Shown one piece after another: positions 45,226 to 55,834 of a stretch of 64,000 nt of DNA; the stretch's first letter is position 1; the number at the start of each line of letters is the position of its first letter. A program made the translations under genes and the position numbers. The stretch spans positions 188,589,027 through 188,653,026 of the forward strand of contig CM069432.1 of the NCBI GenBank assembly GCA_035610365.1. The letters are read 5' to 3'. Under the pieces are notes generated by a model. The model was not told the DNA's origin and searched no databases. It was given only the letters and a program-made list of their open reading frames with translations. Origin of the DNA: Aquatica leii (taxonomy: Eukaryota > Arthropoda > Insecta > Coleoptera > Lampyridae).

Positions 45226-45667
45226 TACTAACATTAGAATGTCTTCCGGGTTTGGACCGTGTCATAATTGCAACCGGAGCTGCCAACGTTTCGCCCACTT
45301 TCGTAAGGGGCTTCATCAGGACGTGAGATAAATCGCAAAACTCAAACAAGCAATCGAAATCTAACTAAGAACTTCTCAAAAGTTAGGTTATCCACTTGTA
45401 AAACAAGCCATAACCTAAACTATGAAAAGGTAAGAAAGAAAACGATAACCTGAAAAAGCAAACGAAAATCTAACAAAGAATCACTACCGAGTTAGGTAAT
45501 CAACTTGTGAACCAAGGCAGATTCTAAACTCCGTAGAAGTGACTTAAGAAGAAATGGTCTCCGTATTTAAAGGAAAAGGATCGTCACGGATGATTAAGCT
45601 CGACCCTGATTGGGTTACGGTTGCTAGGGGGCGTGTTTTTGATAAATGACTAATAACCGGGAACCAA
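45226..45667 (-). repeat. PLE left inverted repeat
   Basis: Starts TACTAACATTAGAATG and is the reverse complement of 47498-47937. The differences seen are G/A at 45321 (helix I of the ribozyme), one base near 45266, and one extra G near 45630. Confidence 0.92.
45282..45322 (-). ncRNA. Hammerhead ribozyme motif in left repeat (antisense to the element)
   Basis: Inverted copy of the right-repeat motif, with CTGATGA at 45313-45319 and GAAA at 45289-45292. The single change at 45321 turns one helix I pair into a G-U wobble. Confidence 0.55.
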
Positions 45668-45682
45668 AGAGAACAGGAATCG

Positions 45683-47514
45683 GTGCTCTCTAAGGGTTTG
45701 AATTTTGCGGTTGCTCCCAAACGTATTCCTAAAGAAGATATTCTATGTGCTGTTGAGTCTTCTATAAGACATCTTCCTCGCCACATCTCAGATCCCATTC
45801 GTATTAACACTGGCAAAATCCTTGAATCATCTAAAATTCCTAAATCCAACATTTCTAAGTCGGAAGAGTCAGCTCTAAAAAAGTCTTCGTAAGAACCCTG
45901 ATATTATTGTTCTTCCAGCCGACAAAGGCAACGCCACTGTAGTTTTGAATCAAATTGATTATGTTACGAAAATCAATTCTATTTTGTCTGAGGAAACTTA
46001 CGCTCTTCTAACCCATAACCCCACTTCGAGGATTGAACGCGAGGTTAGCCAAATCATCAAATCTTCCAATCTACCTCCTGAAACTAAACGTCGACTTACC
46101 CCATCAGATTCTAAACCACCTCGTCTATACGGACTTCCCAAAATTCACAAACAAGGTATTCCTTTCGACCTATCGTTAGTACCATCCAATCTCCTACTTA
46201 CAAGCTAGCCAAGTTCTTGTCCAACATTCTTTGCGAGTTTACAGGTAAAACCTCTTCTCACATCCTCAACTCTCAGCATTTTATTCAACGTCTAGAAACT
46301 ATAAAACTTGAACCCCAAGATCTTCTCGTGAGCTTTGATGTTACTTCACTTTTTACTAAAGTTCCTATTAAGGATTCGCTTATTATCATCAAACAGATTC
46401 TGTCTCAACATGGCAAGGACTTGAGTTTGGTTCCTCTTATTGAAAAGTGTCTATCCTCTACTTACTTCCAATTTGATAATAAGTTTTACGAACAAGTTTC
46501 TGGTGCTGCTATGGGTTCTCCTCTATCACCTGTTGTAGCTAACATTTTTATGGAATCCTTTGAAACGGTTGCTTTGGAATCATCAATATTAAAACCTAAA
46601 GTGTGGTTTAGATTTGTTGACGACACGTTTATTGTTTGGTCTCATGGTCATCTTGAATTGTCTAAGTTTCTTGATCATCTTAACAATCAACACTCAGATA
46701 TCAAATTTACTATGGAGATCGAAAGTAACGGTTCTCTTCCATTTCTTGACGTTCTTGTGACTCGTAAGCCCAACGGACTTTTAGGCCATTCTGTTTATCG
46801 CAAACCCACCCATACGGACAGATACCTTCATGCTTCGTCTCATCATCATCCTGCACAGAAACGTTCTGTTATTGAATCTTTGGTCCATCGTGCCTTTTCT
46901 ATTTGTCAACCTGAGAATCTAGACTCAGAACTCCGTCATCTTACTAGAACCTTAGTGAACAATGGTTATGTAAAGCGAGATATTCATAGAGTTATTAATC
47001 GTCGTCTACATCCACGTACTCGATTACCTAAGGACATTTCTACTCCCGAATCCAACCCGAAATTGGCCTTTTTACCCTACATTCACAAGGTTACAGATCA
47101 AATAGGGAAACTCCTTCGTAAGAATTGTATTAAACCCATATTCAACTCGACAGGCAAAATCTCTCAGATTCTTCCTTCTCCCAAAGACAAATTTCCTACA
47201 CTTTCATCTCAAGGTGTATACCAAATTCCCTGTTCTTGTGGTTTAGTCTACATTGGTGAAACTGGTCGTTCCGTCATTACTCGCATTTCAGAACATGATC
47301 GTTGTATAAGGAAAAGGTATACTTCCAAGTCTGCGGTCGCTGAACATCATTTTACTACAGGTCACAAGATAGATTTTGATAATGTTTCGTTGATTGCCAA
47401 ATCTCCATTCTTTTCAACAGGAAATTCCGAGAAAGCATAGAAATCATCAAACACCCCAATAACTTCAATCGCGATCATGGTTTTGAACTATCCCCCTTGG
47501 TTCCCGGTTATTAG
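45683..47514 (+). pseudogene. PLE reverse transcriptase with GIY-YIG endonuclease
   Basis: Four frame segments: 45683-45892 (N-terminus, LSKGLNFAVAPKRIPKEDI), about 45890-46165 (PADKGNATVVL, YGLPKIHKQGIP), about 46165-47408 and about 47408-47514. Reverse transcriptase blocks: PADKGNATVV, YGLPKIHK, LVSFDVTSLFTKVPI, AAMGSPLSPVVANIFMESF and the catalytic FVDDTF (46616-46624). Then comes SVYRKPTHTDRYLHASSHHH. The GIY-YIG domain begins GVYQIPCSCGLVYIGETGRS (47213) with RISEH after it. Three single-base shifts break it: an extra A in the A-run near 45878, a missing base near 46165 and one near 47408. The last is confirmed by the open frame in the derivative at 41640-41794. The reading frame would end at 47514 inside the right repeat. 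Confidence 0.93.
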
Positions 47515-47937
47515 TCATTTATCAAAAACACGCCCCTAGCAACCGTAACCCAATCAGGGTCGAGCTTAATCATCCGTGACGATCCTTTTCCTTTAAATAC
47601 GGAGACCATTTCTTCTTAAGTCACTTCTACGGAGTTTAGAATCTGCCTTGGTTCACAAGTTGATTACCTAACTCGGTAGTGATTCTTTGTTAGATTTTCG
47701 TTTGCTTTTTCAGGTTATCGTTTTCTTTCTTACCTTTTCATAGTTTAGGTTATGGCTTGTTTTACAAGTGGATAACCTAACTTTTGAGAAGTTCTTAGTT
47801 AGATTTCGATTGCTTGTTTGAGTTTTGCGATTTATCTCACGCCCTGATGAAGCCCCTTACGAAAGTGGGCGAAACGTTGGCAGCTCCGGTTGCAACTATG
47901 ACACGGTCCAAACCCGGAAGACATTCTAATGTTAGTA
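47498..47937 (+). repeat. PLE right inverted repeat
   Basis: Carries the hammerhead core and ends ATGTTAGTA. The element then continues 32 bp (to 47969) beyond the inverted match. Confidence 0.92.
47841..47881 (+). ncRNA. Minimal type I hammerhead ribozyme motif in PLE right repeat
   Basis: The order is GCC (helix I, 47841-47843), CTGATGA core (47844-47850), helix II GCCC...GGGC, which can extend by CTT...AAG with one bulged U (47852-47870), GAAA core (47871-47874), a tiny CGT helix III/loop, a GUU cleavage triplet, and GGC closing helix I (47879-47881). Hammerheads of this reduced form are known from the terminal repeats of Penelope-like elements. Cleavage would fall just before GGC. Helices I and III are very short, so activity may need a dimer. 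This is a motif match only. Confidence 0.6.
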
Positions 47938-47969
47938 TAGATTCCGGCCGTGGAAGCCTTCGCTATTAC

Positions 47970-47982
47970 AAAACCAGGTTTA
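47970..47982 (+). repeat. 13-bp target site duplication, right
   Basis: Identical copy of 45213-45225. Confidence 0.9.
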
Positions 47983-48560
47983 CTTTTTATGCATTGTTTA
48001 CATCCATGTCGGCCAAAATAAGGTATCGGTTCTTCTCATACTAGAATAGACCCCTCCTAGTATATTTTTTTCAAGGCAAATAATTCTACCCAAAATATAT
48101 AAAATAGTCAAAAAAACAAACATTTCTTGTTTGAAGAGCGTAAAAATACGATTACGTTTAGTAGAATACAATGCCTTTTTTTCTAACAGATCACTGTCAT
48201 CACTCAAACATAAAAGGGGCAGTAGAGTAAAATTACAAGCATTTCTTAGCACTAGGGTGATTTTTTTGGTTTAAGGTTTCCGTTCATTTCTCTTTCTATT
48301 TGACTTGTATCCGTTTCCAGATTTTCATTTTCCTCTTAACCATTATCACGATCTAAGTTACTTCCGCATAGGTTTTAGTTCCTGGGAAGTGGAACTAAGA
48401 CGATCGGGATTGTTGTCCTCATGATCACCCGAATCCTCCTTTGTTATATCGCCATCAACTGGAGGAATTATATAAATAATGAACTCATTTCCGAGTATAT
48501 AATCCTTTTCTAACTCTCCTAAAATTTGATGAGTAGTTATGGAAGATGTCTTAATCTAAC
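47983..48560 (-). pseudogene. piggyBac transposase, N-terminal and first catalytic part
   Basis: Upstream side of the PLE insertion. Minus frames read YIIPPVDGDITKEDSGDHED (about 48400-48470), the acidic N-terminal motif of piggyBac proteins. After a long deletion, EEPIPYFGRHGCKQCIKSKP and GFGFKA run straight through the 13-bp target duplication into 45212. The codon where the first catalytic Asp is expected reads TGA (48036-48038). Stops were present in this gene outside the PLE, so it was probably dead or dying before the PLE arrived. The other half is at 44225-45212. Confidence 0.75.
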
Positions 48561-51166
48561 AGGTAGTTATAATTTCATTCTCAAACTAACTGTATCATAT
48601 TTATTTATGATAAAGTCAAATGATGAAAACCTGCCAGTGTAATTTATCCTTATACATTTAAAAAAAATAAGCCACTAAGACACAAAAGTAAATATAAAAC
48701 TGATCTAGTAAACAGCGTACGTATGCAGGTACTAACAAATCCTGCATCGATTTGCGCACCGTAATGTCTAGCGCAGAAGACAGGGCTCGTAAACGACCCA
48801 GTCGTTTATTGTGATCTGCTGTTTTATTATCATAAAAGAAATTAGCTAAGTAACTTATTATAAATAAATTTTGTAGACAGATTGGGAACATTTTATAACT
48901 TTGAGACAACAAAAATTATAAGTATGATTCTATGCGATTTTTTTAATCTTGTTCAGAAGGGTCCTTTATGTAACGGATGAAAAATAATTTAACATATTTT
49001 GATAAAGGTTAAAACTTTATTTGCGTTTTCTATTTGTCTAATATTAACAATTGATTTTCAATATAAGGTATGAAAATATGTAGTTTAAAATATGTATATA
49101 AAAATATTTTTAAATGTAACAGTACATAGAAATGAGTAAATAAATAAACATAAAAAAATTATTGTAATGCTACGTTTTTAAGAAATTCTTCTAATTCAAT
49201 AAGTTAGAGCACCTTTTGTGATTGTTAAATGGAATGCGTAATGAATTGTAGAAATTTGGCAAAAGCTTGATGTGGTTCCCAAATCACTCTAAAATTAAAG
49301 CAGGTACGTGATTTACGTATTTACGGACTTTCGTGTAACATAATTCGTTTAAACTGTTAAATAATTCAAGATTTTACACCTCCAGCGTGTATAAAGTGTC
49401 TATCAATCTAAAGTTGTGTTCGATTTTATAGTTCGAATGCGGTCAAGAGAATTATCCAGTTTAAAGGTATAGGTCGACATGAAATGTACTCATTATCCTT
49501 TATACGGATACCAAATTTAATCAGAAATTCGAAAATCAATTATTCGAGGGTATTAGGCATGCAAATACTTAAAGTCTGATGGGTTTGACCACTTCGTTTC
49601 GTATTATTAAAAGTTCCGGTTCGTATTCAGAACATGTTCCCGAATTACGTCCTGCCAATTGCCGGTACGATTTAACCAACTCACTTTAATCCCCAATTCC
49701 TATTTTATCGTAGTCGACTTATTTGTTTTAAAACAAAAAAATCTTAATCCGTTTTAACGATCCTCTTTAAACTTGTTAAGACACCTCTGAAAACAGCGAC
49801 AAGCGAGACAAAAAGAAAATAAAGTGTACTTCAACCACTTTGATTTTCTCTCAAGTTGAACTAATTACAACACGCAACAATAACAAAAGTTGCGTTGCGT
49901 TACTTTTATCTTTTGTAATTTTTCACAAGTCTAATTATAAGTAATGGTGTTATGTTCAAATTTCATTTCCGCTTTTTGACACCGTGTTATCTTTAGTGTA
50001 ATAAAGTTAACGCAATTTTTTTCTCTAACAAAAATGAAAAGTCTTTCTTGGATATTGCTGTCGGCGACAAAAAGACACTTTGAAGTGAGACTATGACATT
50101 TATTACCAGGGGCCGGCAAATCCTGTTATACGAAAGGACATAAGCCTTCTTGTCTTCAAATCCTAGGAGACTTGTCAGCAAGTGACGTTTTCGTAAAATC
50201 CTCTTTGCATATTAAAAAGCCAGCCGTTATGAACGTATTTTTGTCTTCAAGTTGTTTTATCATTCAATAACAAAATGTTACAAAGTTAGCACTTTACGTT
50301 AACTCAAGGCTAAGAATTTTCAATATAATTTTCTGGTGCAAAAGTTTGCACGTTTGGGAATTAAAGAGTAGAGAAGTAATTTGTCGCTCCTGTTTGCTGT
50401 AAATAAAAACACATAATTTTCAATTTTCAAACTTAAAAGAAAAAGTCGTAAATAAGAGAACATCGAAGCCTTCAGACGGAAAAAATGTCAATGTTGCGAA
50501 AGAAACGTTAGTGAACTGTAATCGCGATGGCTTTTCAAGAAAAGTCTTTGTTGTAACTTTCAAATTTTATTTTCTAAGAATCTCAAACTGCAGACTTAAA
50601 AATCCTTAAAACAAATTTATGTGTTTGCACAATAATTTATGTGCGTACATTTGAGTTAAAATTAATTGAATAGTACATAGTATATTTAATAATTAATAAT
50701 ACAAATTTTATTCGCATTACACATTTGTTTGTAATTTAATCAAGTAACATAAAAAATATCAAATACCAATTACTATTATAAATGAACCAACAACCTTCCT
50801 GTAAATGAAACCTTGTCAATTATTCTTCACTTATTGAAAGAACTAGGAAATAATAACATGACAAGTTCGTTAGCAGTCATGTTGTTCGAAAGTAAAAATC
50901 AATACTTACAGCTACAACACATATGTAACAAAAACAAATAAATCGTCAATTGCACAGATAATAACACTAACAATAATATTGCGTCAAATAAAATACCACA
51001 GGTAGCGTAAAATAACGACATTCACAAAATTAATGATAAACATTTGTACTATTTTATTTAGCAAATAAAAATAAAAAACGTTGAATAAACCCTAATTTTA
51101 TTTTTCGCTATAGTATTCATTATTTCAATACTGTACGGATTCTAATGGCAATTTAAAAAAAATAAC
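48561..51166. other. Unassigned AT-rich stretch
   Basis: An 84-aa minus frame (48658-48912) with LGRLRALSSALDITVRKSMQ is not recognised. It could be the 5' end of the piggyBac relic. Nothing else stands out. Confidence 0.4.
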
Positions 51167-51168
51167 TA

Positions 51169-51836
51169 CAGTGCACGCCGCTTAATAGAATCACGTTGGA
51201 ACTTTGCATTTTTGATAACAATAACTGAATGATAACAATATCCAAAATTCAGAAAATAAAACAAATAAACGTTGGTTGGTTAAAAATTTGTAAATACATA
51301 CAGCGTGTATCTGATTAACAGGTTATTAACTCAGAAGGTAATATCATAGCATCAATACGTTTAAAAAAATTGAGAATCGAAACTGACGGACCTGTTAGTA
51401 GTATTAAATAGTTTGTTGACATTGTTAAAAAAAGAAATCAAAAATAACGTTATAATGATTAATTCACTCTTCTAAGAACTACACATTTCTTCTCGGTAAT
51501 TTGCTGATACTAAAAATAAAAACACAAATGCTTTCAAAATACCTGAATAAATAAATAACACTGCAAAAATAAAGCTAAATATGCAAAATACTATTATTTT
51601 TATGACACAATAATAAAATTTTACTCTGAACAAGCGTATTGTAAAAATTCAACTAAAAAATTCATGCAAAATAATAAATTATTGTTTATGTATAGAAGCA
51701 AAACCGAGAACAAAATTGATAACATAAACCGAAATTATGATTACTATAAACGGTATTTTTTCTATGTAGTAGTATACGTCCAACTCGTTCTTTAATAAAG
51801 TGATAACATTACCCGACTGATAATATTATCCGGTAT
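51169..51836 (+). mobile_element. Non-autonomous pogo/Tigger-like element, copy 2
   Basis: Starts CAGTGCACGCCGCTTAATAG directly after a TA (51167-51168), the pogo-type target. It is colinear with 382-1160 through CATACAGCGTGTAT, AAACATAAACC-like blocks and AACATTACCCGACTG. About 120 bp present in copy 1 near 760-870 are missing, and the right end is truncated or diverged. The internal sequence is non-coding. Confidence 0.68.
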
Positions 51837-52109
51837 CCCAAAAAACAGCGTGTATCGTATTATGCGCCGATTTTTTTAATTTTCCAAAAATAGGCATTAG
51901 TAGTTACAATTATTTCAAAATGTAGTCTTAGGTAAAATTCTATTGCTCAACCTTTTGTATGAGTATGAGACGTTTCTTTCTTTCTGTAATTTTTTAAATT
52001 CAAATATTATGTACTAATTTAATATCGTATATGATTTGCTAATAATTGCTTAGACGTTAGAGTAATTGCTCGAAAAATCCTACTTCAATAGTAGTATAAA
52101 TTTCGCCTG

Positions 52110-52260
52110 ATTTTATTATTCGAACAGAAACTACGAGATTACCAAAGTATCAAAATCTGTCAAAAACAGGTTACGTTCATGTTGACAAAGGCGCAAAAAC
52201 TGTCAAAAACGGTTTACAAAAACACAAACAGTTAAAAACGATAAAAGTTCTTTAAAATAT
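52110..52260. repeat. Dispersed foldback repeat, copy 3 (tail only)
   Basis: TTATTCGAACAGAAACTACG and GCAAAAACTGTCAAAAACGG match the tails of the copies at 3856-4180 and 33333-33600. The hairpin arms are absent. Confidence 0.5.
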
Positions 52261-52409
52261 GTTCAATATCTTCACTTTTTTCAAATAAAATTTTTCAAGA
52301 GATGTGTGTATTTATCTTTAAATTATTTTACTAGTTATATAGGATCATTCATTTTTTTATAAATCAGTCAATTAATTATTACAAAAATTAAGATTAATCG
52401 TCCATAATG

Positions 52410-52620
52410 ACACGGTGTGAACCACTTTTAAAAGTACGTTCGTGCGATCTCTTTTAACACAGTCTTACCTGTACGGTTATAAAAAAAAGTGTGCCGAGAT
52501 CGATGATTACCATCTTGCACAATATGTTCCACGTTTGTTACACCGCTTGAGAAATACTAAGTATGGTGATTCTCACTATACCTAGTATTAGAACCGCACG
52601 GATAAGACTGTAAAATCACA
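52410..52620. repeat. Nested inverted repeats, MITE-like
   Basis: Outer arms ACAGTCTTACCTGTACGGTT (52459-52478) and AACCGCACGGATAAGACTGT (52592-52611) pair with a few mismatches. Inside, AATACTAAGTATGGTGA and TCACTATACCTAGTATT form a second hairpin (about 52554-52590). No coding potential. Confidence 0.6.
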
Positions 52621-53596
52621 AACGTATGTAGGCTACTTTACTAATTGCAATGATTTGATATAAATAGCCACTAAATATGCGACTACAGATTTAACGTGAA
52701 TTCTTGTAAGTCAAAAAAGTCACATGAATTTATAAGTTCTCTTTTTGTAGGAATTTACAAAACGAAGTAAATATATATAAATCTACAGTTACATAAATTA
52801 TTTGTAAGTAATTAGGTATATTTTTATGTCCGTTGAATTGTGTATTAGTTTAGTAAAATTTGTTATATCTATAATATCGTATAATTGTGTAAATACTTAA
52901 AACAAATTAAATTAAAAAACTTTACAGTATTGTAAACATTGTAGTGATAGTTCTTGCTCATCAGTAAACTTCGTGAGACGCAAATAAAACACAGTCGATA
53001 TTCTTCTTGTCAATTATCTTTAAGCACAATATACTGCGGTTTTATATCACAACGTACAATGATCATAACCTCCATATGCCATATCGTCTAAATCCTCGGT
53101 GATTCCAACACCCACTTGATCACAACGTTCAACTTGATCACAATGCCCTAATTTCACACGGTTGCTCACAATGTCCAGCTCTAATATAATTGCATAATTG
53201 GTTTTAGCAATAATACAGTGCATTACTGTTTTAGCTTACAAATAGATAGATAATCACACGAAATTTTTAATAAATAATTATAATGATATGAATTCAATTC
53301 TATAACTAATATGCTGTTTCTCTAAATGGTAGTATTTGTTTCATCTTCACTATTTCTCAATAGAACACTTAGTAGTTTTCTTTTTTATTATTGCCTACAT
53401 AATTTTCAGAGTTTAGAAAATTGTTATTATTTCATTTCTAACGTCCGTTCGAAGTTGAATCGGAACAATGACGAAAACGGAACAATCAACAAAGAACAAA
53501 TTTTTTTAACGCATTTAGTTTTGTTTTAATTAAATAACTAGTTTCTACTAAGCTATCAAAAAAACTCAAAAAGGACTAAATTCTAAATAATATAAA
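52621..53596. other. No recognisable feature
   Basis: AT-rich DNA with a small frame at 53326-53529 that has no recognisable motif. Confidence 0.45.
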
Positions 53597-55230
53597 TCTC
53601 GTATTACGGTGTTTGTGGTCGCACTCCTTCGAAACGGCTCAACGGATTTTTATGTATGTATATTTGGTAGGTATGGGAATAGATCGTAAAGTATATTTCA
53701 TACCGCTAAGTGATTAGGGATCAAAACATACCTATAACCACAAATTTTTACTCTCCTACCCCCGACGTCCTATTTTTTAAATTTATTTTAGTATTTTTGT
53801 TAACAAGAACAAAATTATTTATTTTAGACATAAAACTTTCACCATAAAACAAATTAAAATATTTAATATTTTAAAATTATTTATGTAGTTGAATGACAGA
53901 TGGCGCTACGTCCGCCTCATCAAACTATGCGCAAGTCATTCACAAGAAGCGTCGAGTCATTCTTTGTAGAGCAGAAAGAACAGACAAATAAATCCAACAA
54001 GATAACGAAAATGTGCGTGTGAGCATGTCGCAATTGCGTGCATCTCAATCACAAGAGGCACGAGCTGAACTAAATCAACAACGACAATTAGAACGGAGAC
54101 ATGCGTGCCGGTTCGTAATTAAGATACGCAAAGCAAATGACCGACAACGCCAACAAGTACATCGAGCATTTACATCAGCTTCGTCTCGTATTCGAGTACG
54201 AGCCAGATTTTGAATATTCTGGTCATCAAAAAGTGGTGAATGGTGCTATGAACAATAAATATCTCCATTGTCATGCGCTCAAATGAAAACGAACAAAAAA
54301 AACATTTACGATCGCATTATGTTGGCAGTTTCGGCGGGAAAGATAAGTTCTTTTTTTGGATAAATCAGATAGAACTGGCAAAATAACGACAAACTATTCG
54401 GCGGCACTCTGTTACTCCTTTCAGGTGATTTCAAACAATTGCCGTCATTCCACATTTAACGTACGTTGATGAGATCAACGCTTGCTTGAAATCGTCGCCA
54501 CTGTGACGTAATGTTGCAAAAGTCCAGTGAAAAACAAACATGCGCGTATAAATGTTACAAGATCCATCTGCTGACACATTCTCGAACCAATTGTTAGATA
54601 TCGGCGATGGAAAAGTTGCTGTCTATGAAAATAACGGTTGCATAAAATTGTCCACTAATTTCTGCACAATCCTTGATTCGCAAAATACTCTCATTGACCG
54701 CATATTTCACGATATACGCACACAATACATAAATCATGCGTGGCTGGCGGAAATAGTCATTTTGGCAGAAAAAAATGTAGACGTCGACGATTTAAACTTT
54801 AAGATACAGCAGTCGTTGCAGGCGACTTAGTATCATACAAATCGATAGATACAGTTTGCGATGCCAACGAAGCTGTAAATTATCCAACAAAGTTTTTGAA
54901 CTCACTGGATTTGCCACGCATACCACCACAACTGCTACGACTGAAAGTTGGATCTCCAGTTATTTTACTTTGGAATTTGAACCCGTCACGCCTGTGCAAT
55001 GGCACGCGATTGGTCATTAAAAAGTTAATAAAAAACATCGAAGTTCCAATAATTCCCACAGACGTGCCAATTAAATTCAAACGCGTTCCTTTTCCTATTA
55101 AAAAAGAAACGAACACGAACAATTATACGTAGCATGTTCTTGCGTGAGCAAACCATCGAGATTACTTATGTTGGCTAAAGACGGACTGACAAAAAATATC
55201 GTACACTCAATTGCTCTTCGAAATTAATAT
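53597..55230 (+). mobile_element. Helitron relic
   Basis: A probable 5' end with the TC start (TCTCGTATTACGGTGTTTGT, then CGGCTCAACGGATTTTTATG) lies at 53597, of the type seen on arthropod Helitrons. The coding relic at 54013-55230 is of the Rep/helicase family. The 3' hairpin and CTRR end were not found, so the right boundary is where coding similarity ends. Confidence 0.65.
54013..55230 (+). pseudogene. Helitron Rep/helicase protein, decayed and deleted
   Basis: The N-terminal part (54013-54213) MRVSMSQLRASQSQEARAEL is typical of the start of Helitron-encoded proteins. A helicase block LLLLSGDFKQLP (about 54408-54440) is motif-II/III-like. LLDIGDGKVAVYENNGCIKL and FHDIRTQYINHAWLAEIVIL (54552-54830) come next. 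Then LRLKVGSPVILLWNLNPSRL and CNGTRLVIKKL (54945-55030) and, across frames, VACSCVSKPSRLLMLAKDGL with TKNIVHSIALR to 55228 close the PIF1-like helicase. The Rep endonuclease with its tyrosines and most of the helicase ATP-binding region are missing. At least four frame changes are seen. Confidence 0.82.
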
Positions 55231-55339
55231 TGATATTCTTCATTTCGTTTTCCTACTTTTTTCCCCTTTATATTTAACTTTTAAGAGATCAAACAATGAA
55301 TATGTCCGTTACGTTAATAAAATACATTGAATTGAGAAA

Positions 55340-55551
55340 ATTAATGGTTGGTGATAATGGTAACAATTAAAACCAGTGGACTGTAATTTTCGGTTTCTTT
55401 ATTTCTTCAAACATACTTAAGTACTTGATTTTTACAATTTCAACTTGTTGCGTATGTATTCTGTCACGCGCCATTTTTTGGTATTAGTCCCCACCAACGT
55501 GCGCCAAAATCAAAACTTAAAATAACTATAAAAGCTAAAGAAGCTTTAACA
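55340..55551 (-). repeat. Putative BEL/Pao 3' LTR
   Basis: On the minus strand the sequence after the BEL integrase C-terminus has a purine-rich AAGGTGGGCAGAA (55552-55564) followed by TGTTAAAGCTTC. This is the usual arrangement before a BEL/Pao LTR. An AATAAA is present near 55400. The outer end is uncertain, and no 5' LTR was found to confirm it. Confidence 0.4.
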
Positions 55552-55834
55552 TTCTGCCCACCTTGAAATATATTTCAACTATTTCTACTCAAGGTAAGCA
55601 TACATAAATATAATTAATTATAAAATATATGTTATTCCAATACATTTTAACACAAGTAGTTTTAAGTCAACAAACAAAAAATTAATTCTGTCAGCAATCA
55701 AATAATTACTTGCTATAGATTACTACAATATAAATAAAAACAATCATAAACGTATCTATCTCATGTTGTATATTTAAGTATAAATAAAATCAAGTTTCTT
55801 AAATGAACCCAAAATATTTAAGTTTTCACTGAAT

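Larger units (their letters stand above)
45226..47969 (+). mobile_element. Penelope-like element (GIY-YIG class), nearly complete
   Basis: A 2744-bp element flanked by a 13-bp target duplication AAAACCAGGTTTA (45213-45225 and 47970-47982). It has inverted terminal repeats of about 440 bp (45226-45667, 47498-47937), with about 32 extra bases at the 3' end. It encodes one protein with reverse transcriptase and GIY-YIG nuclease. The repeat arms differ at only about three positions by eye, so the insertion is young or the arms were homogenised. It lies inside a piggyBac transposase relic. PLEs move by target-primed reverse transcription, with the nuclease nicking the target. Confidence 0.93.

Noticed and set aside
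45544-45852. 102-aa minus-strand reading frame
   Set aside because: It is the antisense of the PLE left repeat and the start of its protein; the repeat makes it look like the C-terminal end of the PLE gene.
54880-55122. 80-aa minus-strand reading frame
   Set aside because: Antisense shadow of the Helitron helicase C-terminus.
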